DNA from: JAEUWI01 sp942492815
Lineage (GTDB): Bacteria > Hydrogenedentota > Hydrogenedentia > Hydrogenedentales > JAEUWI01
Length of the DNA stretch: 64,000 nt
Assembly: GCA_942492815.1 (NCBI GenBank)
Contig: OW818658.1
Location: 434,001 to 498,000 of the forward strand
Direction: 5' to 3'
The position numbers and the translations under genes were made by a program. Below the pieces are notes generated by a model. It was given only the letters and a program-made list of their open reading frames with translations, had not been told where the DNA came from and did not search any database. Position 1 is the first letter of the stretch; every line of letters starts with the position of its first letter. Positions 51,093 to 59,784 of this stretch are shown piece by piece.

Positions 51093-54000
51093 TGGGTTGG
51101 ATACAGGATTTATTTGCGCCGGAACAGCGTAGCTGGGAAGAGTTCTACCGGAACCGCTGGGCCCACGACAAGGTGGTGCGGACGACCCACGGCGTCAATT
51201 GCACCGGATCGTGCAGTTGGAACGTCTATGTGAAGCAGGGCATCGTGACCTGGGAAATGCAGGCCCTCGACTATCCCACCATCGACAAGGCGATCCCCAA
51301 CCACGAGCCCCGGGGCTGCCAGCGCGGTATTTCCACCTCGTGGTACATCTACTCGCCGCTGCGGATTAAATATCCCTACATGCGCGGCGCGCTCCTCGAT
51401 CTCTGGCGCGAGGCCAAAGCGGAGCACGGGAACGATCCCGTCGCGGCATGGGAATCGATCACGGCCAATCCCGAGCGCCGCAAGCGCTACCAGCAGGCCC
51501 GGGGTAAGGGCGGCTTCCAGCGGGTCTCCTGGCACGAGGCCCAGGAACTCATCGCCGCCTCCAACATCTACACGGTCCAGAAATACGGCCCCGATCGCCT
51601 CGTCGGCTTCTCGCCCATCCCCGCCATGAGCATGATCAGCTATGCGGCGGGCGCGCGCTTCCTCCAGCTCATGGGCGGCATCGCCCTCAGCTTCTACGAC
51701 TGGTACTGCGATTTGCCACCTGCATCCCCGGAAGTCTGGGGCGAACAGACCGACGTGGCCGAAAGCGCCGACTGGTTCCACTCCAAGTTTATCGCCACTG
51801 TCGGATCCAACGTGCTCATGACCCGCACGCCCGACGCCCACTTCCTCGTGGAAGCGCGCCACCGGGGTACAAAGGTCGTGGTCTTCTCGCCGGACTTCAG
51901 CCAGACCTCCAAAATCGCCGACGAATGGATCCCCATCAACCAGGGCAGCGACACCGCCTTCTGGATGGCCGTGAACCATGTGATCCTGCGGGAATTCCAC
52001 GCGGACCGCGCCGTGCCTTTCTTCCAGCAGTACATGCGCGAGAACTCCGACGCGTCTTTCCTCGTGGTGCTGGAGCCCGACGCGAAAGGCCACTACCGGC
52101 CCGGCTCGCTGCTGCGCACGTCACAGATCGCGGAAACCCAGGGCGAAGAGAACGCCGAGTGGAAAAGCTTCGTGCTGGACACCGAGTGCAACCTGCGCAT
52201 CCCCGCAGGCCAGATCGGCCACCGCTGGCAGACAAAAAAAGGCCAGTGGAACATCAAGCAGGAAGACAGCCGCGATGGCGCGCCCATTGAAGCCTTACTT
52301 TCCCTGAGAGACTGCGCCGACAAGACGGTCAGCGCGTACTTCGACGATTTCTCCGAAGGCATTCAGGGCCAGGGCCGTTTGCGCCATGTGCCCGTGCGCG
52401 AAATCCAGACGGCCGACGGGCCCGTGCTCGTCGCCACGGTTTACGATCTCCAGTTCGCCCAGCACGGCGTGAATCGCGGTTTCGAAGGCCAGTGGCCCAC
52501 CGGTTACGACGACGACACCCATCCCTTCACACCCGCGTGGCAGGAACAGTACACCGGCATCAAGGCGGAGACGGTCATCGACTTCGCGCGCCAGTGGGCG
52601 ATCACGGCGGAAAAGACCGGCGGCAAATGCAGCATCATCATCGGCGCCGGGGTGAACCACTGGTACCACAACAACCTCATCTACCGCGCCTGCATCAACT
52701 CGCTGCTCTTCTGCGGCTGCGTCGGCCGGAGCGGGGGCGGGCTGAACCACTATGTGGGCCAGGAGAAACTCGCGCCCCAGGCGAGCTGGGCGCCCATCGC
52801 CTTCGCCACCGACTGGAGCGGGCCACCCCGGCTGCAGAACGCGCCCTCCTTCCACTACATGCACAGCGACCAGTGGCGCTACGACCGAAAATTCGGTGAG
52901 TTCTGCCCTGTGGCCGACAAGACCAATCCCATCGCCGAGGGACACACGGCGGACAAACAGGCCCTGGCCGTGCGCTGCGGCTGGCTGCCCTGCTATCCCC
53001 AGTTCACGGAGCACAACTTCGAACTCGTGAAGGAGGCGAAGGCGCGCGGCGTGAACCCCGTGGAGCACGTCGTCTCACGCCTGAAGGATCGCAGCCTCAA
53101 ATTCGCCATGGAAGACGTGGACAATCCCGCGTGCTTCCCTCGCGTGTGGTACATCTGGCGCGGCAACGCGATTCAGGCTTCCGCCAAGGGCCACGAGTAT
53201 TTTCTGAAGCACTACCTCGGCACCCACCACAACAGCATCGCCGAAGAGCAGGCGAAGGAAGACGTGAAGGAAGTCACCTGGCACGACAAGGTCGAACTGG
53301 GCAAGATGGATCTCATCGTGGACATCAATTTCCGCATGGACACCTCGGCGCTCTACTCCGACATCGTCCTCCCCACGGCGAGCTGGTACGAGAAAGACGA
53401 CCTCAGCTCCACCGACATGCACTCCTTCATCCACCCGCTCCAGGCGGCTGTGCCGCCCTGCTGGGAGTCGAAGACCGACTGGAAAATCTTCCAGGAGATC
53501 GCCAAGGCCACCAGCACGATGGCCGAGCGCTATCTTCCGGAGCCGGTTCAGGATTTTGTTTGCTCGCCGCTGCTTCACGATACCCCCGGCGAAATCACGC
53601 AGCCGCGTATCCGCGATTGGGCCAAGGGCGAGTGCGAGGCCATTCCCGGCAAGACCATGCCGAACATGACCGTCGTCGAGCGGGACTACACCAAGGTCTA
53701 CCAGAAATTTATCTCTCTGGGCCGCAACCTGCGCAACAACGGCATCGGCGTCCACGGCTGCACCTATAAAGTGGACGATCTTTACGACGCGTACCTGCTG
53801 AACAATCCGGTCGAGACCTGGGGTGGCCAGCAGTACCCCTCCCTGCGGATTGACCGCAGCGTGTGTGAGGCCATCCTCCACTTCGCCGCCGAGACCAACG
53901 GCGAGCTGGCGCACCGGGCCTATGAGACCGAGTCCCATAAGACCGGCATCGACCACACGCACCTGGCCGCGGGCAACCGCAACGTGCGCTACAACTTTGC

Positions 54001-54709
54001 CGACCTCTGCACCCAGCCGCGCCGCGTGCTGACCACGCCCTACTGGACGGGTATCACCAATGGTACCCGTACCTATTCCGCCTACTGTCAGAACCTCGAA
54101 GAGCGGATACCGTGGCGTACGCTGACGGGCCGCCAGCATACCTACTTCGATCACGAGGCCTATGTGGCCTATGGCGAGCATCTGCCCACCTTCAAGCCTC
54201 GGGCCGATCTGCGGACCACCCGCGATCTGGACATGACGGGCACCGAACCGGGATCGCTGGTCCTCAACTACCTCACGCCCCACGGCAAGTGGCACATCCA
54301 CTCCACCTTCGGCGACACCCTGCGCATGGAGACCCTCTCGCGCGGCATCGAGCCCTTCTGGATGAACGAGCAGGATGCCGCCATGCTGGCGATCCACGAC
54401 AACGACTGGGTGGAGGTGCTCAACGATCACGGCACCGTGGTCACCCGCGCCTGCGTGAGCGCCCGCATCCCCCGAGGCATCTGCTTCATCTACCACGCGA
54501 CCGAGCGGACCGTGGGCAATCCCAAGAGCCAGCACCGGGGCAAGCGCCGCGCGGGCGGGCACAACAGCCTGACCCGCGCGCGCCTCAAGCCCCTCTTCAT
54601 GATCGGCGGTTACGCCCAGTTCTCGTATGGCTTCAATTACTGGGGACCCCAGGGGGTGAACCGCGACACCTTCGTGGTGGTGCGCAAACTCGACAAGCCG
54701 ATTTGGTAG
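51092..54709 (+). CDS. narG: Respiratory nitrate reductase alpha subunit
   Basis: A 1205-residue molybdenum enzyme (E. coli NarG 1247) reducing nitrate to nitrite. The FS0 cluster ligands His33, Cys37, Cys41 and Cys76 have exactly the E. coli spacing (H-x3-C-x3-C-x34-C). The Mo-ligand block 'SFYDWYCDLPPASPEVWGEQ' is intact (Asp ligand). No twin-arginine leader is evident at the N-terminus ('MGWIQDLFAPEQRSWEEFYR'), so the enzyme faces the cytoplasm. Strong AGGAGG ribosome site upstream. Followed by narH after 11 bases. Confidence 0.98.
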   Translation: MGWIQDLFAPEQRSWEEFYRNRWAHDKVVRTTHGVNCTGSCSWNVYVKQGIVTWEMQALDYPTIDKAIPNHEPRGCQRGISTSWYIYSPLRIKYPYMRGALLDLWREAKAEHGNDPVAAWESITANPERRKRYQQARGKGGFQRVSWHEAQELIAASNIYTVQKYGPDRLVGFSPIPAMSMISYAAGARFLQLMGGIALSFYDWYCDLPPASPEVWGEQTDVAESADWFHSKFIATVGSNVLMTRTPDAHFLVEARHRGTKVVVFSPDFSQTSKIADEWIPINQGSDTAFWMAVNHVILREFHADRAVPFFQQYMRENSDASFLVVLEPDAKGHYRPGSLLRTSQIAETQGEENAEWKSFVLDTECNLRIPAGQIGHRWQTKKGQWNIKQEDSRDGAPIEALLSLRDCADKTVSAYFDDFSEGIQGQGRLRHVPVREIQTADGPVLVATVYDLQFAQHGVNRGFEGQWPTGYDDDTHPFTPAWQEQYTGIKAETVIDFARQWAITAEKTGGKCSIIIGAGVNHWYHNNLIYRACINSLLFCGCVGRSGGGLNHYVGQEKLAPQASWAPIAFATDWSGPPRLQNAPSFHYMHSDQWRYDRKFGEFCPVADKTNPIAEGHTADKQALAVRCGWLPCYPQFTEHNFELVKEAKARGVNPVEHVVSRLKDRSLKFAMEDVDNPACFPRVWYIWRGNAIQASAKGHEYFLKHYLGTHHNSIAEEQAKEDVKEVTWHDKVELGKMDLIVDINFRMDTSALYSDIVLPTASWYEKDDLSSTDMHSFIHPLQAAVPPCWESKTDWKIFQEIAKATSTMAERYLPEPVQDFVCSPLLHDTPGEITQPRIRDWAKGECEAIPGKTMPNMTVVERDYTKVYQKFISLGRNLRNNGIGVHGCTYKVDDLYDAYLLNNPVETWGGQQYPSLRIDRSVCEAILHFAAETNGELAHRAYETESHKTGIDHTHLAAGNRNVRYNFADLCTQPRRVLTTPYWTGITNGTRTYSAYCQNLEERIPWRTLTGRQHTYFDHEAYVAYGEHLPTFKPRADLRTTRDLDMTGTEPGSLVLNYLTPHGKWHIHSTFGDTLRMETLSRGIEPFWMNEQDAAMLAIHDNDWVEVLNDHGTVVTRACVSARIPRGICFIYHATERTVGNPKSQHRGKRRAGGHNSLTRARLKPLFMIGGYAQFSYGFNYWGPQGVNRDTFVVVRKLDKPIW

Positions 54710-54720
54710 GAGAGAAGACA

Positions 54721-56217
54721 ATGAATGTACGCGCACACGTATCCATGGTGTTCCACCTCGACAAATGCATCGGCTGCCACACGTGCAGCGTGGCCTGCAA
54801 AAACATCTGGACCGACCGGCCCGGTGCGGAATACATGTGGTGGAACAACGTGGAGACCAAGCCGGGCACGGGCTATCCCACGCGCTGGGAGGACCAGCTC
54901 AACTACAAGGGCGGCTGGGAACTGAACGACCAGCGCGAGCTCCAGCTCAAGAGCCAGAAGAAGGGCAACTACTTTCAGAAGATATTCTACAACCCGAACC
55001 AGCCGGGTCTGGATGAATATTACGAGCCCTGGACCTATCGCTACGGCGACCTCACCAACGCGCCGGAGGGCGACGACCAGCCCACGGCCCGACCCATCTC
55101 CCAGATCACCGGGGAAGATATGGACATCGAGGCGGGGCCCAACTGGGACGACGATCTGGGCGGCTCACCCGTCTACGCGGCCAACGACCCCAATCTCGAC
55201 GCGCTCACGGAAGACGAGCGCCGCGTCCTCTTCGACGTGGAGCAGATCACCATGATGTATCTGCCCCGCATCTGCAACCACTGCGCGAATCCGAGCTGCG
55301 TGGCGGCCTGTCCGAGTGGCGCGCTCTACAAGCGCGGCGAAGACGGCATCGTCCTCGTCAATCAGGACACCTGCCGCGGCTGGCGCGCCTGCGTCGCCGC
55401 CTGCCCCTACAAGAAGGTCTACTACAACTGGAAGACCGGCAAAGCCGAGAAATGCATCCTGTGCTACCCCCGCATCGAGACCGGACAGCCCCCGGCGTGC
55501 TTCCACTCCTGCGTGGGCCGCATCCGCTACATGGGCGTGCTGCTCTACGACGCCGATCGCGTGGAAGAAGCGATGAAAGCGCCCGAAGACGCACTCGTGG
55601 AGTCCCACCGCAGCGTCCTGCTCGATCCCTTCGATCCCGCCGTGATCGCGGGTGCCGAAGCGAACGGGATCAGCGCCCAGTTCATTGAATCGGCCCAGCG
55701 CTCCCCGGTGTGGAACTACGTCATGAAGTGGAAACTAGCCCTGCCGCTTCATCCGGAGTTCCGCACCCTCCCCATGCTGTACTACGTGCCCCCGCTCCTG
55801 CCCGTCAGCGGACGGGCGGGCGATGGCATCTATCAGCAGAATGCCACCGAGTTCTTTTCCAACCTCGACAGCGCGCGTTTGCCGATCCGCTACCTGGCCT
55901 CCCTCTTCAGCGCGGGCAACGAGAAGATCGTACACGACGTGATGAAGCGCCAGATGGCTGTGCGCTACTTCAAGCGCGCCCAGGATGTGGACGACGTGGA
56001 TGCGGCCAAGGTCCATGCCGTGCTGCGCGAGGCGGGGCTTTCAGAGGAAGACGCCGAAGCCATCTATCAAATGACCACCCTTGCGCCCATGAACGAACGC
56101 TACGTGATGCCGCCCATCCAGCGCGAAGTGAATATCGCGGGGAGCGGGTGCTCGCCCGAGATGTGCAAAGGCTCCTGCGGCCTGGGCGCCATCTCCACCC
56201 CCGAGCGAGGGCTCTGA
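54721..56217 (+). CDS. narH: Nitrate reductase beta subunit
   Basis: A 498-residue iron-sulfur protein carrying four clusters. Cys groups are 'CIGCHTCSVACK', 'CNHCANPSCVAACP', 'CRGWRACVAACP' (with the Trp that makes one cluster [3Fe-4S]) and 'CILCYPRIETGQPPACFHSC'. It passes electrons from NarI haems to NarG. All ligands are intact and the length matches the family. Confidence 0.98.
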   Translation: MNVRAHVSMVFHLDKCIGCHTCSVACKNIWTDRPGAEYMWWNNVETKPGTGYPTRWEDQLNYKGGWELNDQRELQLKSQKKGNYFQKIFYNPNQPGLDEYYEPWTYRYGDLTNAPEGDDQPTARPISQITGEDMDIEAGPNWDDDLGGSPVYAANDPNLDALTEDERRVLFDVEQITMMYLPRICNHCANPSCVAACPSGALYKRGEDGIVLVNQDTCRGWRACVAACPYKKVYYNWKTGKAEKCILCYPRIETGQPPACFHSCVGRIRYMGVLLYDADRVEEAMKAPEDALVESHRSVLLDPFDPAVIAGAEANGISAQFIESAQRSPVWNYVMKWKLALPLHPEFRTLPMLYYVPPLLPVSGRAGDGIYQQNATEFFSNLDSARLPIRYLASLFSAGNEKIVHDVMKRQMAVRYFKRAQDVDDVDAAKVHAVLREAGLSEEDAEAIYQMTTLAPMNERYVMPPIQREVNIAGSGCSPEMCKGSCGLGAISTPERGL

Positions 56218-56219
56218 TC

Positions 56220-56765
56220 ATGGCGGAATCATCCGAATATCGCGCGATCTATCCGGACTTCGCGGCGCTCCTTTCTTACCCGGAACCAGGTCATCAAAAG
56301 CTGGCCGAAACATTGGCGTCGCGACTCCGCGAGGTCTCCGATGAGACGGCGAAACCGCTGGAACGTTTCGCGGAATTCCTGGCATCGTCCACAGTGGAAG
56401 AGGCCCGAGAACACTATACCCGCGCCTTCGACTTGAGCCCCCTCGCGGTGCCGTACCTGAGCGTGTATCTCTTCGGCGCGGAGAATCCCCAGCGCGGCCA
56501 GTTCATGGCGGGCTTCAGCGGAGCCTACGCCGAAGTGGGCTACGACAGTGGGGGAGAGCTGCCCGACCACCTGGCCACCGTGCTGGGTTACGCCGCAGTG
56601 GCCCCCAAAGACACCTGGGAGGAAGTCCAGCAACTCTGCCTGCCTTCACCTTTGAAACTCATGCGCCAATCCCTGCGGGAGGGGGAAAACCCCTATCACC
56701 ATGTCCTCGCTTCCCTCGAACTCTTCGTGAAGCACGTGACTGCCGGAGCGTTGATCCATGCTTGA
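56220..56765 (+). CDS. narJ: Nitrate reductase assembly chaperone
   Basis: A 181-residue cytoplasmic chaperone (TorD/NarJ superfamily) needed for molybdenum cofactor and FS0 insertion into NarG. Family features are 'YPDFAALLSYPEPGHQKLAE', 'REHYTRAFDLSPLAVPYLSV' and 'GGELPDHLATVLGYAAVAP'. Starts two bases after narH and overlaps the next gene by eight bases. Shorter than E. coli NarJ (236), as in many non-enteric bacteria. Confidence 0.93.
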   Translation: MAESSEYRAIYPDFAALLSYPEPGHQKLAETLASRLREVSDETAKPLERFAEFLASSTVEEAREHYTRAFDLSPLAVPYLSVYLFGAENPQRGQFMAGFSGAYAEVGYDSGGELPDHLATVLGYAAVAPKDTWEEVQQLCLPSPLKLMRQSLREGENPYHHVLASLELFVKHVTAGALIHA

Positions 56766-58077
56766 CCTTTTTCTCTTCGTTGGATTCCCCTACATCGCCT
56801 TCACGCTGATGATCGTGCTGTCGGCCTACCGCTATCGGACCCAGCGCTTCACCTATTCCGCCCTCAGTTCCCAGTTTCTCGAAAGCAATCAATTGCGCTG
56901 GGGAAGCATGGGATGGCACGCCGGTATTCTCGTCCTCCTCGTGGGGCACGTGATTCCCGTCCTCGTGCCCGGATTGTGGCAGGCCCTGACCTCCATCCCG
57001 GTATTTCTGATTACGGTTGAGGTTATCGGCACCATTGCCGCCTTCCTCGCCCTCAGCGGGCTCTGCGTGCTCCTCTACCGGCGCACCACCTCGGCCCGGA
57101 TCTCGGCCGTAACCACCACGGCGGACTATCTCCTGCTGCTGCTGCTGATTGCGCAGGTCCTCGTGGGCATCTCGGTGGCGAGCGGCGCGCGCTGGGGCGC
57201 GGCCTGGTCGGCCAGCACGACCACGCCCTACCTCTGGAGCCTGGCCACCTTCCAGCCCCAGCCCGAATACATCACCGGCCTGCCGCCCACGGTCAAGCTC
57301 CACCTCGTCCTGGCCTGGTGCTTCTTCCTGGTTATCCCTTTCACCCGCCTTGTTCACGTCTTCTCCGTGCCCATCGCCTACCTCTGGCGTCCGCCCCAGA
57401 AAGTGGTCTGGACGACGCCCAGGCCCGAAGCCTCCGCCTGTTGCGCGCCCCAGCACCAGAACCGGGACAGCCGCCGTTACTTCGTGCGCGGTGCCCTCGC
57501 CAGTGCCGGTGCCCTGTTCTTGCTCAGCATCGGTGTATTGGAAAAGCTCGGGCGCTTCTTCCGCGGTCCGGCCATGGATTCGAAGCAGCAGGCCGAACTG
57601 CTCCAGAAGAAGCTGGAGCGGCTGGAACTGGCCGCGGCGGAGCGCAAGCTCGAAATCGAGCGCATCGAGAAGGATTACATTTTTGTCGCGTCCCTCGCCG
57701 AACTCTCGGATAAAGACGGACGCTACTTCACCGATTACCACATGCGCCCGGCGCTGGCCTTCAAGGACGAGCGGGGACTGCCCCTGCTCATCTCGGCCAA
57801 GTGCACCCACCTCGGCTGCACGGTCGCGAGCACCATCAACAACGGGCGGATTCTCTGCCCCTGCCACGTGTCCTGGTTTGACGTGAAGACGGGCATGCCC
57901 ACGCCGGGCGCGCCCGCGAAGGCACCCTTGCCCCACCTGGGCTGGGTGTTGATGGACGGGGCCGGGAACATGGTGGCCAGCCAGGGCGCGGGCGGCGAAG
58001 TGACCGGCGAGATCGATATGGCCCAGGCGGGCGCTTACGGCGTGTATATCGCCAAACAGTTTGAGGAGATGGCCTGA
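56758..58077 (+). CDS. narI: NarI (cytochrome b gamma subunit) fused to a Rieske [2Fe-2S] protein
   Basis: A 439-residue fusion. Residues 1-215 are NarI: His54, His64, His182 and His200 keep the E. coli haem-ligand spacings (56/66 and 187/205). A linker leads to 'SRRYFVRG' at 238-245, a twin-arginine-like motif before a hydrophobic helix (about 246-262), then a coiled-coil (about 273-305). A Rieske domain follows, with 'CTHLGC' (Cys349, His351) and 'CPCHVS' (Cys367, His370). The Rieske part presumably faces the periplasm. Ends at 58077, abutting the cytochrome b start (TGATG). Confidence 0.92.
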   Translation: MLDLFLFVGFPYIAFTLMIVLSAYRYRTQRFTYSALSSQFLESNQLRWGSMGWHAGILVLLVGHVIPVLVPGLWQALTSIPVFLITVEVIGTIAAFLALSGLCVLLYRRTTSARISAVTTTADYLLLLLLIAQVLVGISVASGARWGAAWSASTTTPYLWSLATFQPQPEYITGLPPTVKLHLVLAWCFFLVIPFTRLVHVFSVPIAYLWRPPQKVVWTTPRPEASACCAPQHQNRDSRRYFVRGALASAGALFLLSIGVLEKLGRFFRGPAMDSKQQAELLQKKLERLELAAAERKLEIERIEKDYIFVASLAELSDKDGRYFTDYHMRPALAFKDERGLPLLISAKCTHLGCTVASTINNGRILCPCHVSWFDVKTGMPTPGAPAKAPLPHLGWVLMDGAGNMVASQGAGGEVTGEIDMAQAGAYGVYIAKQFEEMA

Positions 58078-59186
58078 TGCGTACACACGACCGGCTCCAG
58101 CAGGCCAGCGACTGGCTGCACGAGCGCTTTCCCCTGGAAAAGCTGAGCTTTGAGTCGCTTTTTCAGAAGAAGGAAGTGCCCGTACACCGTATGAGCTGGG
58201 GCTACTACTTCGGCGGCCTGGCCCTCTTTTGTTTCAGCATCCAGCTCGTCACGGGCATGCTCCTGCTCTTCTACTACCAGCCCACGGTGGCCGACGCCCA
58301 CGCGTCGGTGGAGCTGATCACGTACCACGTCGGCGGGGGTGCCCTCATCCGCAACCTCCACACCTGGTCGTCCTCGGCGATGATCTTCTGCGTGCTCACC
58401 CACCTGATCACGGCCTTCGCCATGAAAGCCTTCGAAAAGCCGCGCGAGATCACCTGGGTCTCGGGCGTACTCCTGCTGCTGATAACTTTCGGCTTCGGTT
58501 TCACCGGTTACCTCCTGCCCTGGCACCAGATCGCGGTCAACGCCACGAAAGTGGGGCTGCAATCCGTCGAAGAGGCCGGGACCTATCTCCCCGGCGCATT
58601 GGCCGACATTCCTCGCCAGCTCAAAGAGCTGATCCAGGGCGAGGCGGCCGTGGGCCAGGCGACGTTGAGCCGATTCTATGCCCTTCACGTGGTGCTGCTG
58701 CCCCTCGCTATTTTCGCCATACTGGGCCAGCATCTTTTCATGGTGCAGATGCACGGCATGAGCAAGGGTGTGGACAAGCCCACGGGCAAGACGGAGAAGT
58801 TCTTCCCTATCTTCGCCCTGAAGGATTTTTCCATCTGGGGATTGGTCTTCTTTGTCCTCTTCGTTGTGGCCCTCTGTCTGCCCTTCGAGGCCTTCTTCTC
58901 CTATCCGCTCTTCGAGCCCTTCGACCCGCAGGGATCCACGCCTGACGGGATCAAGCCGGAGTGGTATTTCTTCTTCGTCTATTACCCGCTGGAGCTGCTG
59001 CCGTTCTGGATGATCATGATCCTTTCCGGGGTCGCCGTGGCCGTCCTGCTCGGTGTCCCGTGGATCTTTCAAGGCACGAGCAGGAAGACCCTCCGCAACA
59101 TCGCCATCGCCGCCACCTTCTATCTCGTGGCCATGACCGTCTTCGGCCAGCAGATCTACGAGTTCTTTAAAGGAGTCCATCAATGA
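58077..59186 (+). CDS. Cytochrome b of bc1/b6f type
   Basis: A 369-residue membrane protein with about eight hydrophobic helices. Haem ligands are His95/His109 and His204/His219 (spacings 14 and 15, the latter as in b6). The C-terminal half has 'KPEWYFFFVYYPLELLPFW', containing the Qo-site PEWY motif of subunit IV and cytochrome b. With the upstream Rieske fusion and the downstream cytochrome c, it makes a complete quinol-oxidising bc complex inside the nar operon. Overlaps the cytochrome c gene by four bases (ATGA). Confidence 0.92.
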   Translation: MRTHDRLQQASDWLHERFPLEKLSFESLFQKKEVPVHRMSWGYYFGGLALFCFSIQLVTGMLLLFYYQPTVADAHASVELITYHVGGGALIRNLHTWSSSAMIFCVLTHLITAFAMKAFEKPREITWVSGVLLLLITFGFGFTGYLLPWHQIAVNATKVGLQSVEEAGTYLPGALADIPRQLKELIQGEAAVGQATLSRFYALHVVLLPLAIFAILGQHLFMVQMHGMSKGVDKPTGKTEKFFPIFALKDFSIWGLVFFVLFVVALCLPFEAFFSYPLFEPFDPQGSTPDGIKPEWYFFFVYYPLELLPFWMIMILSGVAVAVLLGVPWIFQGTSRKTLRNIAIAATFYLVAMTVFGQQIYEFFKGVHQ

Positions 59187-59773
59187 AGCCCCGCGTCACG
59201 GTCGTCACCGCAGTAAGTTTAATGCTCTGCAGCGCCGCCTGGTCCTACCCGGAGTTCCAGACCTACATCGAAGCCCAGTCCGGGCGCAACGTGAACTGCG
59301 CCATGTGCCACGCCCACGCCGACGGCCCCGAAGGCCTGAAGCCGGGCCAGATCGGGAGTCTGAACCCCCAGCAGATGGAGGCCCTCGGCAAGGCCCGCGC
59401 GGCCTTCGCCCCCGGTGAGGACGTGGACAGTCCTATCCTGAACAAGTTCGGCGATCACATCATTCAGGTGATCGGCAAGCAGCAGTTTCTCCAGATCCGC
59501 CAGGAGCCCGCCAAGCTTGCAGAGGCCCTCGGGACCGAAAGTGATCTCGATGGCGACGGCCTGAGCGACGCGCGGGAGTATGTGGACGGCACCCTGGCCA
59601 CGGACCCGAATCACGGCGATCCCTGGGCGCTGCTCGCGATCAATCTCAAACGGCGCTGGTTCCACATTCTCATGGTGGGGCTGGCGACGGCTCTGGGCCT
59701 CTGGGGGCTCAACAATCTGCTCCATGGCTTTGAGGCCCTGAGCGCCGCGAAGACCGAACGAAAACAGGGATAA
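59183..59773 (+). CDS. Membrane-anchored monoheme cytochrome c
   Basis: A 196-residue protein with signal peptide (about 1-20) and one haem site CAMCH (Cys39, Cys42, His43). A calcium-type loop 'DLDGDGLSDAREYVDGT' follows in the second half, and a hydrophobic helix near 157-180 ('WFHILMVGLATALGLWGL') anchors it. Probably the cytochrome c1-like electron acceptor of the Rieske/cytochrome b module. Confidence 0.88.
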   Translation: MKPRVTVVTAVSLMLCSAAWSYPEFQTYIEAQSGRNVNCAMCHAHADGPEGLKPGQIGSLNPQQMEALGKARAAFAPGEDVDSPILNKFGDHIIQVIGKQQFLQIRQEPAKLAEALGTESDLDGDGLSDAREYVDGTLATDPNHGDPWALLAINLKRRWFHILMVGLATALGLWGLNNLLHGFEALSAAKTERKQG

Positions 59774-59784
59774 AGGTGAACGCC

